A stretch of 64,000 nucleotides of DNA, taken from Sabethes cyaneus (lineage: Eukaryota > Arthropoda > Insecta > Diptera > Culicidae). Location of the stretch: the NCBI RefSeq assembly GCF_943734655.1, contig NC_071355.1:238710027-238774026 (forward strand), in the 5' to 3' direction. Below are positions 31,126 to 46,100 of this stretch, in pieces. Numbering within the stretch: position 1 is the stretch's first letter; every line of letters begins with the position of its first letter. The notes under the pieces were generated by a model that saw only the letters and a list, made by a program, of their open reading frames with translations, was not told where the DNA came from and did no database searches. The position numbers and the translations under genes are program-made.

Positions 31126-34100
31126 GTAAGGTCATTGGACAATGAACAGACGACGGGTCACACGGCCAGCACTGACTCATTCTACTCGAAACATCTTTTT
31201 TTTCGTCCCGAAACTTTAGTTGCCTTTATTAGATTTGGATGGGTGGTTATTTTAAACATACAGTGATAATGACTTGACCTAATTACGTACAACTTGTTCT
31301 TTCTATCAATCAATAGTGTTATTCCTACTAGAGTAGGTCTTAAGTTGATAAGCAGCGGCCGGCTCGAATCAGAATTTTCCTGATCCAAATTCATAATCGA
31401 GAAAAGTGAAAGTAGAATTCGGTGTGACATTACCTAATTTTCAGTCGGGCGATTATTACTCTCCCTTCTTCTTTTCTCAATCGAATTTCGTATCGTGTTG
31501 CTACGATGCGGTGAGACGAGATGAGCATGAGAATATTGTACCTACTCTCCACGACGCCTACTACATGTGGATGTGTGATATAGATCGACCGACCGACACC
31601 GAACTGAAAGGGATATGTTGCCGTAGAACAGAGTTCAATAGCAACAACACGGAACGATATGCGGGCGCATGATGGCGCTGTACCCATTTCTGAGAGCGAC
31701 CAAGGAGGAAGGGACGAGCAGGTCCGGAGAATGAGTTTGCCTTTCGAGAGACCGGTCGATCTTGAATACCGTTGACCCGTCGAAGCAGGCCATTTTACAC
31801 AATGTGATGCTGCTGTTTTTTTATTATTGCCTTATCGGCTTGCTGTGTTGCCTGTGCTGCCCGCCCGTGTGCCGGCTAGTAGAGTAATCCAATTTATGCT
31901 TGTTTCACTGCGGATTGGTTTCAATAAGTAAGGGCTTGTCAACGGGGAGAAAACATGGCTGAAAATTAACAGCGCTAGGCATGTTGCTCATGCATGCCTG
32001 CCGGTCGAGCGATTGATTTGCCTGTGCTGTTGCAGTGCATTCCGGCATGGCGTAGGATATGAAACATTTGCTGCTTCTTGAAATGGAGAGGGAGTTGAAT
32101 GGTTGTTGTTTTTTTTTTCATTTGACACGAAGGAAAAACGTGGAAAGTTTTCTCATCGTTTATGTGACCTTTACTTGACTTATGGGTTTAAAAGACAAAA
32201 TGTGGGTTATTTTCTGGAACATTTTAAAATCTTTTTAAGTTTTTAGCTTGAACAGAACTCGTAAGCGATAGTTTTTAAGGAAGTGGATGTACTAAAGACA
32301 GAGATTATGCAATATTAGTACAAATATGTGGATAACATTAGAGAAATAACAATTTTACTGAGAAGTAGTTGCAAAAATTGTTCTTAGAAATTAGCTCCTG
32401 GCTCAAAATATACAGAAATTACGGTGTACAGGAATTTGTAATGATCACTCATGAAAAAGTGTTTCACAAAAGGACAGATATCGTCCGAAGAACACATTTT
32501 GCAGACAGTGCTTCTGATCTTTATTTTTGATTTTAATACTCTACTTCAGAATATAGAAATAAAAAGGGTAAAATATCAACGACCGAATACTTAAGTTGCT
32601 TGCCAATGGTCATACACTATAACCAGATTTTCTTTTTCATATAAATTATCGGATTACTCCGTCATTAAAAATAACCTTAAACTGAACAAAGTGAGTATTT
32701 TATTCACTTTGATAGGATGCGTTCTGCTGGACTTTGGCCGATTATAGGAAGTTTATAGGAAATTTCCTATATGGAATTGTGGCGGTTGCAAACAATGTCT
32801 TTAATCCGTAACAAAACTGGCTGAAAATTGAAGCTGACGTTCCTCAAAGTAGCAATGTTGGTCCACTTTTTGATATATATATCAGCAATATTGCGAATTT
32901 CTACTCAAGAGTGATTTCTTTGCGGACGATACGGCATTGTTTCACCCTTGAGCTGACATTGCGAATGACATCGTCAATGGAACTTTGTACGATTTTTTTT
33001 CCATGTTGGGTATTTTTATCACTGCGACCATTTGTGTGATCTATTGTGATATTTCCTCCATTTTATCATAACTATGATTGACTGAAGTTTTTGGAGCGTC
33101 TAATTTTTTACTAAGAATTGCCGGGCATCGGCATAACAGGTGTTCCGAATCTTATTTTTCTATATCATCTTGACTCTTTCCTATAAGCTTCAGATGATAG
33201 CGGCTTGGACAATGTCCTGTTATAAGACCAGTATAAATGTTTTGATCTTTCTTCGAAAGCTCCAGGATTTTATTCCAATTTGATTCTACTTTTTAAACCA
33301 CCAATTTTTAAACCAGATGCAGATAAGCCACAGAAGGGCTCAGGTCCTACGAATTGATGAGATGATCCGACTCTTGCAAGCGTATCAGCTCTTACATTTC
33401 CATCGATTCCACAGTGACCTGGGACTTAGTACAAGTTGGCTTGGTTACGACAAGACAATTTGTGGAGTGGCTGAATACATTCCCAGACATACTTTGAGGT
33501 GCATGTCGCCGACTTTAGACCGTTTAGAGCTGCTTGGCTGTCGGATATGATGCATATAGTTGAATATCTAGTTCCTGCGCAAGCACACAGTCGTACATGC
33601 TAGAATTGCTTGTATTTCAGCCTGGAACCTGGTTGGTCATCTGCCCATTAGAATTGATATGTCAATTCCTGGGCCAGTTACTCCTGGTCCCACTTTATTG
33701 TCCATTCCAGAACCATTTCTGTAGAAAACAATCGAGCATGAGCTAAGATCGGGACCACCATTGTCCCAAGAATCACGCCTAGGTTCAAATACACGAAATA
33801 TTCGATTAAAATTGTACTTTTTGCCATCCAGTCCCCATTATTGATAATAACAGCATTAGTGCCTTCAGATCACCTTTAGATCACCTCCAAAGAAATTTGC
33901 GTAAATTGTATGATAGTTGTTTTAATCCAGCTTTCCACGAGCGGTAATAGCGGCTGGTGGATACAACTTTCTGAAGGGCACAGTTCAATTTTGACACATA
34001 ATGCACAAGCGGTTACTGAGGTTTCTATGGAAACCACTACGGTTGTTTGCCGGTTGAGTGGAAAAATGTAAACATTGTTTAGTTTTCGCAAACCAGCCGA

Positions 34101-37100
34101 ACATGAATTTAGTTGAACCACTTGGGCCTGGAGTATTCTCCACGCATTAAACATTAACCCGTCATTTTGGTTCTCTAGAAGTGCTAGTATTCTTCCGTTA
34201 CTGTCTCCTGCACTCCAGGGGAAGAACCCGTTTAGAAGTATCTCTTTCGTCCATTACTGTCTGATACTAGGAAGATCCCTGTAGAAGCATCTCTATGACG
34301 GGGTAAAAAAGGTGATACATGGCTTTAAAACTCCAGAATATATGGAGCATCTTAAAATTGTTTGTAAAATTCAGTGAATTTTGAAGCTCGTCGAAGTCTA
34401 GATAGTGCCTCTTAATCTAATTTTTTTTTCCGAACGGTCTCATCGTCGCTGAAACTTACGGTCGGTTAAACCTGTACGATAATTTTGGAAAATACAACGT
34501 TGTTGTATGTTTGTCGGGTTGTCGTCATCTCTTCGATGTCTCACGGAGCTGACAAGTCGAAATCTGACCTTGTCCACAGCAGTTTTGCGAGATATCTTCA
34601 TTATATCTTATTATTCTATATGACACATTATTCAGTTTGTTTTCATAACAATTTGCCACTTGTCATTATGCCAAATAAGTCTGGATTTTACCCGATTTTT
34701 GATCGTGTGCCAAATGAACGGAACACCTTTGACAATTTTGGCAGTGTGTCGCCAAGAAGTTTAACAATTGTGGGAGATTTCAATTGAATGTGGAGAAAGG
34801 AAAGATTGCTTGCCAAACAATAATTTGGCAAGCTTCGACCTTCTTACCTTCGGGAACTCTACCAAACTCAAACGAGATAAAAAATTCTTTTCAAATAATC
34901 CGAAAAGGGCCTCACAGTGCTCATGGGACGCTTCCAATTATCGAAGCCGTGGCTAGTTTCAAATTCCAAGTGGTCTCAGTATTTTATATTGTTAAATAGT
35001 GAAAGATAGTTTAATCCTATCCATTAAATTAAATGTCTAAATGTTAAAGTGCAAACGAACATCACCTAAAGCGTTGCATTCTCAGCACGTTTCGCTCTCG
35101 TGGTTTCGTGGTCGTGGTCGTTGTAGAAGGTCTAATCTGTAAGCCACAAGCCGATGATAAGATAAAACATTGCCTCAGCCGTACATATACGTACGAGGTG
35201 CAAGCATTGACTAACAATATTGCAAATTTACCGAAGGAATTTCGCATACTAAATCCGGTCTTTGTGATATCTCCGCGAGAAGGGGTTTACCTTTGAGTGA
35301 TTGAAAAATCTGCTTTTGTTTGGACCAACTCCGCTTTTAGTAGATGAAATATGCTCAAAAAATGATGAGAAACTTACTAATTAAATTACTGGATAAAGTT
35401 TTATAGAAACGCATGTTGATTATATGAGACGAATGAGCAATGGTGTACAAAAGGTCGGAGTCATTAGGAAGAATAAAACTTCAGAATTTCTACAACAATC
35501 AAAATATTTTTGGTTGAGTAGAATTTTATGGTGACGTAATCTAACAATTAAAAGAACCACATTTGGATAAGCGAACAAGCTAATTTGGCTATAAAAAAAC
35601 AAAAACGTTGATAAATCTAATTCCACAATTTAAAGATAAATTAATGGATAATTCCATTCCCAATACGCTTTTAAATTCATTGCAATTGGCTCGATTACCA
35701 TCTCATAATTTGCGTCAGTTAATCATATTTTGATTAGCCAACCTCAACTTTGCAATGACACCAGACTGGCTGACAAAAACTTTATGAACGGCTCCGCGCG
35801 TTTCAATGATTTCTATCAAATCCAGCTTTCCACGAGCGATAATGGCTGCTGATGGGTACAACATTTTGAAGGGCACAGCTTGGTTTTGACATGCAATGCA
35901 GGAGCGATTACTACGGTTACTATGGAAGCCAATACGGTTGTTTGCTAGTTGAGTGAAAAAATGTAAACATTGTTTAGTTTTTGCAGACCAGCCGAAGAGG
36001 AATTTAGTTGAAGGCAAGCGATTTGTTGTGCTTTCCAAGCTATCATTTTGTGAAATAATCTTTCCATTGGGTCAATGTGATAATATTTCAGCAAAGAATA
36101 TTCTTCTTATTCTTATTCTTCTTATTAATACCATCACAGCCACAATAAAGGAATCCTGGAAATAATTTTAATTATTTCTAATCATAGAAATATTTCAAAT
36201 TATTTTCTTGTCTGTATTGACATTTGCAAAACATCCGAAATATTTCGCAAATGTTAAATCGGCCAGGCCAACTGTGAAGTATTGACGCAAAGACGATTCA
36301 GTGAAATGAATCTTATATGAATAAGTTATTCATACATAGATGCATTTCGGAATCTACAGGGGAAGAAGAAACGGGGACGTCTCGTACCAACCGCTTCTGA
36401 TAAGTAATTAAATTGATTAAGTTTTGATTTTCGTTGGGAGTATTTTGCTAGTAAAGGTTAAATAATACTCCGGACCCTCGGGGATGGGACAAGTACATTT
36501 ACTTACTTGCCCTTGGTAAAAACCTAGGTTATAGCGCCTTTGGTCGCTCTTAATTGATACAGTGGACCCTCGGGGATGAACTTATGGTATTAACCACAAG
36601 CCAAGCTGCAATTGGCCAAGGTTATAGCGCCTTATTTCGCTCACTGAAAATAGAATAAACACGCCAACTACTAATATTAGATAAGTAAAAATATAAACTA
36701 TTCCTGCAAAACTGTGTTTAGTTAAATTTTTCGTTTCTGAAGCCGCCGGAACTCGCCAATAGATAACCGAAAATTTATTAACAACAAATAACTTCACAAC
36801 GTCATTCATTCATATTTGTAATTATAACAGACAGCGCATTCACATTATGTTGCTAAGCTACGCGCTTGGTAACGTAATATATTAAATATCTATATTCCAT
36901 TTCCCTGATACCGTCCCTTATATCTAGATACTCGTTTCCAATTTACTTAATTGTACTAAACTTCTCAAATTACTCAAATTTTATACATACCAGAAACTAC
37001 CCACTCACTTACAAAACACCAGTAATGCTTCCAACCCAATCCTTATCCAAATCATCGGCAGAGGAGATGCAACCCGTTTCAATTTTCATCATCTTCAACT

Positions 37101-40100
37101 CCGTCCAGTATAATCGTTTTTCCTTCCCGTAAATTCACTTCACTCAAACTTTTTCACATCAGCTGCCACTACTTACACTTAATTTATATTATATGTTTAG
37201 TTCTAGTTCCATTTTTCTTTTTTTCTCACAAAATAACTCTAATTCTAAGAATAAAATCGGACGTGACAATTTTCTGATAATATTTCAGCAAAGAATAGCC
37301 ACAAAACTGTGTTTCCGTATAACTAAATTCCATTTTGGCTGGTCTGCGAAAACTAATAAATAATGTTTACATTTTTCCACTCAACCGGAAAACAATCGTA
37401 GTGGCTTCCATAGTAACCGCTCCTGCATTGATTCTCAAAACCGAAATGTGCCCTTTAGAATGTTGTATTCATCAGCCGCCATTATCTCGTGGAAAGCTGG
37501 ATTGCGATTTGGCAACGGGAAACTAGCAGTCATTAACTTTTCGTCGGAAAGCCATATTCGGAAGCAGTTTTTCGGCCCAAAAGCGGGATTCTATTTATGA
37601 AAATGTAAATACTGTATTCTTGCCAATCTGAACACAGCGAACATATTTTCATAAACAGAATTTTTGTTTCAAACAAAAAAACTGCTTTTGAAATTGGCAG
37701 AATCGATGACGACTAATTTCACCTTAATTCAAACGTCTCACAAAGTTTCTTGTGTGTCTCGCATTCGCGATGACTGTCAATAGAGTTCAAGGATAATCAT
37801 TGGCAGTTTGTGGGTGGCATAAATACCATTTACAATACAAACCATTTACCAATTCACTTTACTTTGATGTCTTGAGAGTAAAGTATGCCATGCATAAGTT
37901 TGAAGTTACCGAGGAATGAGGAAGCTGGACGATTATCTATTCAATATGTTTCTTTCATTAAAGTGGTTTTAACCTTTTCAATATTCATAGAATTGACAAT
38001 GTAATTGTTGTGTTTGGATTTTATGTCTTTTTAATACGCAAAAGAATTTGGAATCAAAACTTATCAAACAAGTATGTACTATTTGCCTGGATATCTAGAA
38101 CACTAGCATCCATCTACTCTGATACATTTAATTCCAAACAACCTTTGCAAAATATTTGCATGAGGCTCTAACCAGCCAACCTTTCCTGTCAAAGACGAAG
38201 CACAACAAACACCAATCGCAGTAGGCAGGCAAAGCGCCTACAATCTCAGCCTCCTTCGGCCTTTAAGCTAGTCGTAAAAACAAGCACGCTGCGTTCATTC
38301 GCAACACACCCCTTGTCTGTCAGCCGAGTTCTGCCATCAACCGGTTAGCGGCTGCTGGTATATCCGATATAACCCCAAGCGTAACGCATTTTTGCACTAC
38401 ACTCGTTCCGTTCGTTTTGTCCGTAGTTGAGAGCATCATGTGTTCGGTGTGCAGCACGTGATCAGAGTACTCGCAACTCATGGTGGTTGGCCTACTAATG
38501 GAAAGACGGCCTGTTATTGTTCCTATCCTTTTTGCACAACACTACAATACAGGTGGCAGTGCAAGACTAGACGATCGCATTCGTCGCAAACGCTTCACTT
38601 CCATTGCCCTTGTCGGTCACTGCTAAAGTTAATGCGAGTTGAGTCGCTTACGGCGGCGCCACTTGTACTCGCAAATATCCACCCCCACAAACACAGGTTT
38701 AGCTTAAAAATAGGCCGCCACCACCAGCCACAAGCCAGCATTGTCCGGTTGGAAAAGTCTTTCAAAAGTCCTCTGAGTCGAACCGAAACATTGTTTACAA
38801 TGTGTAATAAATCGAAACCGTGTGATTATTGTGGCAAATTTGTATCCACACCGCACACGCAGGCCGGACTGATCCGGTGATCAGTCAGGTCACTGTTGCA
38901 TTCAGCCAGAAGGTCACAACGAAAGCAAGCAAGCAGGTGATAGCGGAGTGGCTCCGACCCAGCTGCACTCGACGATGCGAATTCCGTCCGCAGTCTCGCA
39001 ACAATCAGGAAGTATCCTGCTACGACGGAATGGCGAAATGGCGAGTCAACTCTAAACATTTGATCACTATCAATGCGAGAATACTGTGTTATTCTCCAGT
39101 AATAATATTTGCACGCAAATCAATGCAATAAACTGCAACTGATAGAACACTTGTTGCTCCGGAATGGATTACGATTACAATGGGAATGGGTAAAATATAT
39201 TTTTAAATCCATCGACTGAGATGCTTTTATATGATGATGAAATCAAACGACTGCATGCTTGACAGCTAATGAATGACACCATTCAAGACAAGAGGGACAA
39301 TAAGTCGCCGATTTTCTACTGCATTACAGCACAGCTGCAGGTCGTGCGTCCATGGCATGCTGGTGTTTTTGTTTCGTTTGTCAGATTGTATAGAAAAATA
39401 ATAGTTCTAGGGATTGTCGCAAGCGTTTGTTTTCGAAAAATGATAACAAAAATAATAATAAAAGTGGTGCTTGTATTTCGCAATGTGCACCCTCAGAATG
39501 GAGGACCGAGGAAAGAAACGTGATCTAAGCCGTACTAAACGGGCCGATTGTTTTTGTTAAATGATGAAGGAAGGGTGATAACCAATCAAATGAAGTAATT
39601 TGGTGTTTATTGAATGGTGCTTTAATACGTTCGACAGTGTTATGAGCGAACGCTTCGATCATAATCTGTTGTCACAAATCAACATTTGTTTGCAACTGCA
39701 GATCTTTTTGTTATTGGTAATTTCATTTAAGACAATGCCTAATGAAAATTGAAAAATCGGTTTAAAACTGAGAATTTTTACCATTAAATTAAAGTTCTGG
39801 TATAACAATACAATCATTGATACTTTCATCACTTGCTAGACGATTCACATTTCCACCTCTCATCAAATGTAGAGTTCGTTCACCGGGTTGGTACGCAGAG
39901 CCGTGATGTCCAAAAATAAATACAAAAACACATCAAAATATTACGCGTTAGTCTGCACGACGGGACAGAATGACTGTTTTTGTTTCCACCAGTTAGGTGT
40001 CGGTACTGGATTTCTGAACACTATTCTGTCCAATTTTCTGTGCATTAGCAATTCGTTACACATATTTTGCAAGCTCGTCTGTTTACAAACTACTATATAT

Positions 40101-43100
40101 AGGTCAGCAAACTAATTCAGCGTGCCAGTTGGAAGCTAAAGAAAGTCAACAAAATACTAGATAAGACAAGACTTCAGTTTTGCCCGATAACACCAATTAT
40201 AGCATTATAGTCACGATTACCATTATGCCAGATAAAATTTTTTAACTTTCCCAGATTTTTGACTGAGCGCTGGACAGATTTAGAAAGCTTTCAGAAATTT
40301 TACAGTGTGCCAAATTTTTCCAGTAAAAAGCTCGGTAACATTTTTTATGAGTGTGGCGAATAAAATCTAAAAAAAATTTACACGCTTTTAAAAAGCATTG
40401 TCATAACGTCACAATTTTGGAATAAAATCATAGTGAGCATTGAATTTTTTACTGTCATTCCTTATTCTGTGAATCAGTCAAGTTAGGCGACAAATGATTA
40501 GGTAGCTAGCTTATCGTTTTTCGATGAAGTTTTTTATTGGTTGTGGTCGATTTTCACCTCCCAGCCCAGGTAGCTGGAAAACACGATATTGTTGGCGCAT
40601 CACTAACAAGTGTTTTGTGTAGTGACATTTCTACACAAAAGAAAAATGAGGTTCGTTTTTCACAAGCTCTATGGTTCCCAATGCCGACGATCGTTTTAAA
40701 GAAGCTTCCCGTATCGTTAAGGTCCGTAAAGTTTAAATATTACTTACTTAGGTGGCTTGCCGTCCTAAGACAAAGCCTGTTGAACAAAGTTTCTCCATGT
40801 AACTCGGTTGAGGGCTACCGCTCTCCAATTCCTCGGACACCGGGTTCTCTCCGCCAGATCTCGCTCCACCTGGTCTAACCATCTTGCTCGCTGCGGTCCT
40901 GGTCGTCTTGTTCCTACCGGATTTGAGGCGAACACCATCTTTGCAGGGTAATTGTCCGGCATTCTTGCAACATGCCCTGCCCATCGTATCCGTCCAGCTT
41001 TAGCCACCTTCTGGATACTGGGTTCACCATAGAACTGTGGGAGTTCATGGTTCATCCTCCGCCTCCATACTCCGTTCTCCTGTACGCCACCGAAAATCGT
41101 TCTTAGCACTTGTCGTTCGAAAACTCCGAGCACTCGCAGGTCCTCCTCGAGCATTGTCCATGTTTCATGCCCGTAGAGAACAACCGGTCTAATAAGCGTC
41201 TTGTACAGGGTGCACTTTATACGGGGACTTAGTCTGCTGGAACGCAATTGCTTGTGAAATCCTTAGTAAGCACGACTTTCGCTGATAATACGCCTCCGAA
41301 TCTCACGGCTGGTATCATTGTCCGCCGTTACCAGTGAGCCAAGGTAGACAAATTCATCGACTATCTCAAACTCATCGCCGTCGATCAGTATACTACTGCC
41401 CAAGCGGTGTCGTTCGGCATCGGTTCCGCTGGCCAGCATGTACTTTGTTTTAGACGTAGGGTATTTTGCCTATCATTGAACGATTCCAATGATTGGACAG
41501 CGTCCAATAAAACGCTAATTCTGGAACACATATACGCTCAAACCCTTTCAAAGTGCACGAATTACTCACTTTGATCAGTTGTGGATCATTTCTTGTAACA
41601 ATAGAGTTACATAAGGCAAGATTTAATAACAAAAATTCAAGTTAAACATTGTCATATACAATATGGGCTATAACCCTCTATTTTGTTAGCATTTCAGATA
41701 AGAAACATGTCTCACTAATTAACGTTTAAAATAATATTATTATCATATCATGCTGTACACAGCTAATGATATTCATCTATGCACTATTTGTCAACATTTT
41801 CAGGCAAAATAAAAAATTACTTATAGTTTTTAAAGTATTAAAATTTGACTGTTTAATCATTGGACAATAAAGCAACGATTGTCCTAAGCTTGTACAAGAA
41901 CTGAAATAGCAAGAAAAAACCGCATTACTTCTTATTATGCATGTGTATTTGACAGTTTTTATGTTTATGGTACTGTTTACGAATGGTTTTCATTTGTACA
42001 CAAAAGTTTTCCGATGAAAATTTATGTAATGGTATTAATTTTTTATTTTATATACATACATGCTTTTAATTTTTTGTTTTAATACAACAATTTCGAGAAA
42101 AATAGTCCTATTGCAAATTAAAGCTACTCCAGATTTGTTCAAGCTATTTGTACTTGTACCTTATCTGAGAAATTTTATTATCGTGTATTTGATTTGGTGC
42201 TAAAAGTGCCTGCTCCTGAATTAGGGTATTCACAAAAATCATCATTTTAGTCTAAAGACTTGAAGAAAATTAATAAGTTTGAATCACCAAATCCTTCCGG
42301 TCTAAATGGTACTGACAGGAAACGTAAGATACCTACTTCTATGAATATTGTAGAATAATATTGTGTTGGAACAATTATATAACGTTGAAAATATGTTGTT
42401 TTCTAAATTTTCGCCAACAATGGCGAGCCAGTTTTTCATATTTTTTGAGAGCTAAATAATTTTTTATCATTACTTTTGAAAAATTATAAATTTTATAATT
42501 TTATTTCTTTTATAAATAAAGGTTCGATGATGAAACGAAGATGAATAGTGGAATGGTTTTTCAACTGTAAGGAAACGGATATTCGCAGTTTTTCAGACTA
42601 TTATCTTGCTAACAAATTTGTTTTGAGTAACGAGGAGAGAAACAAACATAATTTCACTACAATAACTTTTTTCTCTTGTAAAAAACAGTTCTAGCCATTA
42701 GGCCGCAGGAAATAGAAAAATAGGAAAAAGTATGCTTCGAGGGAACCGTAAAGAGAGAAAAATTTGCCAGAAAGCAACAGAAATGAAGGAGAAGAGCATC
42801 GAAGTTTAGAAGGGGAAAATAAAATCCCTTAAGAAATATATTGATAATTAGTAACATGTTAACTAATTGCTGATTATTTTTAATGAATATATCTTAAAAT
42901 GTATTCATTCTTAATAGTAAGCTATCAAATTAACTTTGAGGTCGGTGCAATATATTGCATGTGCAACTATTGGACAATAAGTGTCCAACTATAGGACAAT
43001 ACGGTTTCAGAACTGTTCAATGATTGGGCATTCAAGCGTTGTCAAAAAATCGCATATTTTTCCACGAAAAGCTTATTTATTTCATAAAAATGGCCATGTA

Positions 43101-46100
43101 ATGTGAACATATTTTGTATTTGATTCAGATTTTTATGTTTCTGTCTATTTGTAATTATTTGTTTAGCAAATATCGTTAAAACTCAAAACTCAGAGGCTTA
43201 GCTGTGCGATCATTGGCAAATTACCCTATTTACCTTTAACCCAATCTTTTCTGCTTCGCGCTTTAGTCTGGTGTACTGTTCAGCCACCGCCACAGATGTT
43301 CTACCGATAATATCCATGTCATCGGCAAAGCAGACGAATTGACTAGATTTTTGTTGAATATCGTGCCCCGCGTATTGATATCCGCTCGGTTCATAACACC
43401 TTGTAGCGCTATGTTGAACAGCAGGCATGAAAGACCATCACCTTGACGAAGCCCTCTGTGTGATTCGAATGAACTTGACAATCTACCCGAAATCCGAACA
43501 CAGCACTGTGTACCATCCATCGTGGATTTAATCAGTTTGATGAGCTTCCTGGGGAAGCTGTTCTCGTCCATGATTTTCTATAGCTCTTTCCGGTCGATGG
43601 TATCATATGCGGCTTTGAAGCCAACGAATAAATGGTGCGTGGGAACTCTGTATTCACGGCCCTTTTGGAGGATTTGCCTCAGTGTAAATATTTGATCCGC
43701 TGTAGACCGACCTTCGACGAAGCCGGCTTGATAAGTTCCCACAAATCTATTCGCAATTGGTGATAGACGGCGGAAAATTATTTGGGACAGCACTTTATAA
43801 GCGGCATTGAGAACGGTGATCGCTCGATAGTTCTCACAGTCCAACTTGTCGCCCTTTTTATAGATCGGGCAGACAACCCCATCTTTCCACTCCTCCGGTA
43901 GCTGTTCCGTATCCCAAATTCTAACAATTAGTTGATGCAGACAAACGGCCAGTTTTTCTGGTCCCAATTTAATAAGCTCCGCTCCGATGCCATCTTTTCC
44001 AGCTGACTTGTTATTCTTTAGCTGCATGATGGCCTCTTTAACTTCGCCTATCGTTGGGGCTGGCACCTCTTCCCCGTTTGTTGCACCGTCGAAATGGCTT
44101 CCCCGCCGCCATGGTTCTCCGCCTGGGCGCCATTCAAGTGTTCGTCGAAGTGCTGCTTCCATCTATCGGTCACCTCACGATCGTCCGTCAGAATACTGCC
44201 AGTCTTATCCCGACACATTTCGGCTCGCGGCACAAAGCCTTTGCGGGATCCGTTCAGTTTCTGGTAGAACTTTCGCGTTTCCTGAGAACGATGCAGCCGC
44301 TCCAACTCTGCATATTCCTGCTCTTCCAGGTAGCGCCTTTTCTCCCGAAAGATTTGGTTTCGCTGCATCTTCTTCTGTTTGTGTCTTTCCACGTTCTGTC
44401 GTGTGGCACTGCGCATCTTGGCCGCCCGCGCAGCGTTCTCCTCATCCATCACCCTCCTACATTCTTCGTCAAACCAATCGTTCCGCTGATTCCGGGCCAC
44501 ATACCCGATGGAGCTCTCCGCTACACTGCTGATGGCTGTTTTGATAGTGTTCCAACAGTCCCCGAGAGAGGCTTCGTTCAGCCCGTCCTCTTCCGGCAGC
44601 ACAGCTTCGAAAGAATGCGCGTAGTTTGCGGCGACGTCTGGCTGCTTCAGCCGCGCGAGATCTAACCGAGGCTGGCGTCGGTACCGAATGTTGTTCACAA
44701 CGGAGAATCTTGGGCGCATCTTAACCATCACTAGGTAGTGGTCCGAGTCAACGTTAGTGCTTCGATAGGATCTGACGTCGATAATGTCTGACAAGTGCCG
44801 ACTGTCGATCAAAACGTGGTCGATCTGTGATTCTGTCTGATTTGATGACCTCCAGGTGTACTTATGGTGGATTCTGTGCTGGAAAAAGGTACTACGTACG
44901 GCCATATTCTTGGTGGCGGCAAAGTCGATAAGTCTTGGGCCCATTTCATTGGTTCGCTGGTGTGCACTGAACCTTCCAATCACCGGTTTGTATTCCTCCT
45001 CCTGGCCGACCTGAGCATTGAAACCCCCGATGACGATCTTGATATCATGTTTTGGGTAGCGGTCGTATTCGCTCTCCAACTGCGCGTAGAATTCATCCTG
45101 GTCGTCATCGGTACTTCTCAGGTGAGGGCTGTGCACGTTGATGATGCTTATATTGAAGAATCGGCCCTTGATTTCTTAACCTAGTGAATGATATACCGAC
45201 TGTTTTTGTGGGATTCATATTAAGCCTGGCTTATAAGTATCTTAAAAAATCATCTGCTCGATAGCATTGCTTGAATCTAGCTCATGGTAATGTGGTCAAT
45301 TCCGTTTTGAGAGAGCCGTAAGAATTGAAACGAAGGACGTGAATCAAAAGCTCCTTCAATATCAAGAAAAGCACAAAGTGCCGTCTCCGTGATATTTGAG
45401 TGATTTCTCAATTAAAGTCATCGTGTTAGTAAGCAAAGCCTAGGTGCTACATTCCGTTATCGAAACTTGACCTTCTGTTTTTGTACGACAGACTTCGCAG
45501 CCAGCTGTTAGAATACAGGACAATTGCAGGGCTCGTTGCTACGATCCTATTGATTCCAACAGCCTCTTCCAGCCGCGTTAGTAAGCATGTTAATGTCCAT
45601 GCAATGGAGAATTATAGTTATCTGTGATTGTCTCCATCAACGTAAGAAATTTGATGCCAGACTTTTCTCTTCTTTATGCATGATTTTTTCTTTTTTATCC
45701 CTAAGTTACGAATAACCACCTCTACTTTCCGCCGGGATATGTCACAAAGTAAAACTGGTTCGAAAACGGGTGATGAGCGCGGACATTATCCTGTAGCAAA
45801 ATAAGTAGAATGGAGATTTCATTGGTTCAAAAGAGCTAAGTTGCCATTCGATTGAATCTCCGTAAATAATTTCAACAAAATAGAAAAGGAAACAATGGAA
45901 ATCATGTAAACATTTCTGAACAAGCAATTGTGTTGTATACAGCCAGGGATTGTTCACTGGAATTTTGTGCGAGGCCACCGTAAAGCGCGAGGCTCTGTGC
46001 GACCGCACGGGTTTGCCGGTCTAAACACCGGCTCTGTTTAAGTCTAAATTAGTCCTGTTTCACGTCAAATCCTATTTTAACAGTCTTAATTCACGACAAA

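Noticed and set aside
31126..31266. Extension of GlyP exon 1 frame to 127 codons
   Set aside because: A perfect donor GTAAGG at 31126 and the family alignment place the exon end at 31125.
38440..38880. 146-codon open frame in the GlyP intron as a nested gene
   Set aside because: No recognisable domain, no repeat of codon bias, no splice or poly(A) context; kept only as part of the unique island.
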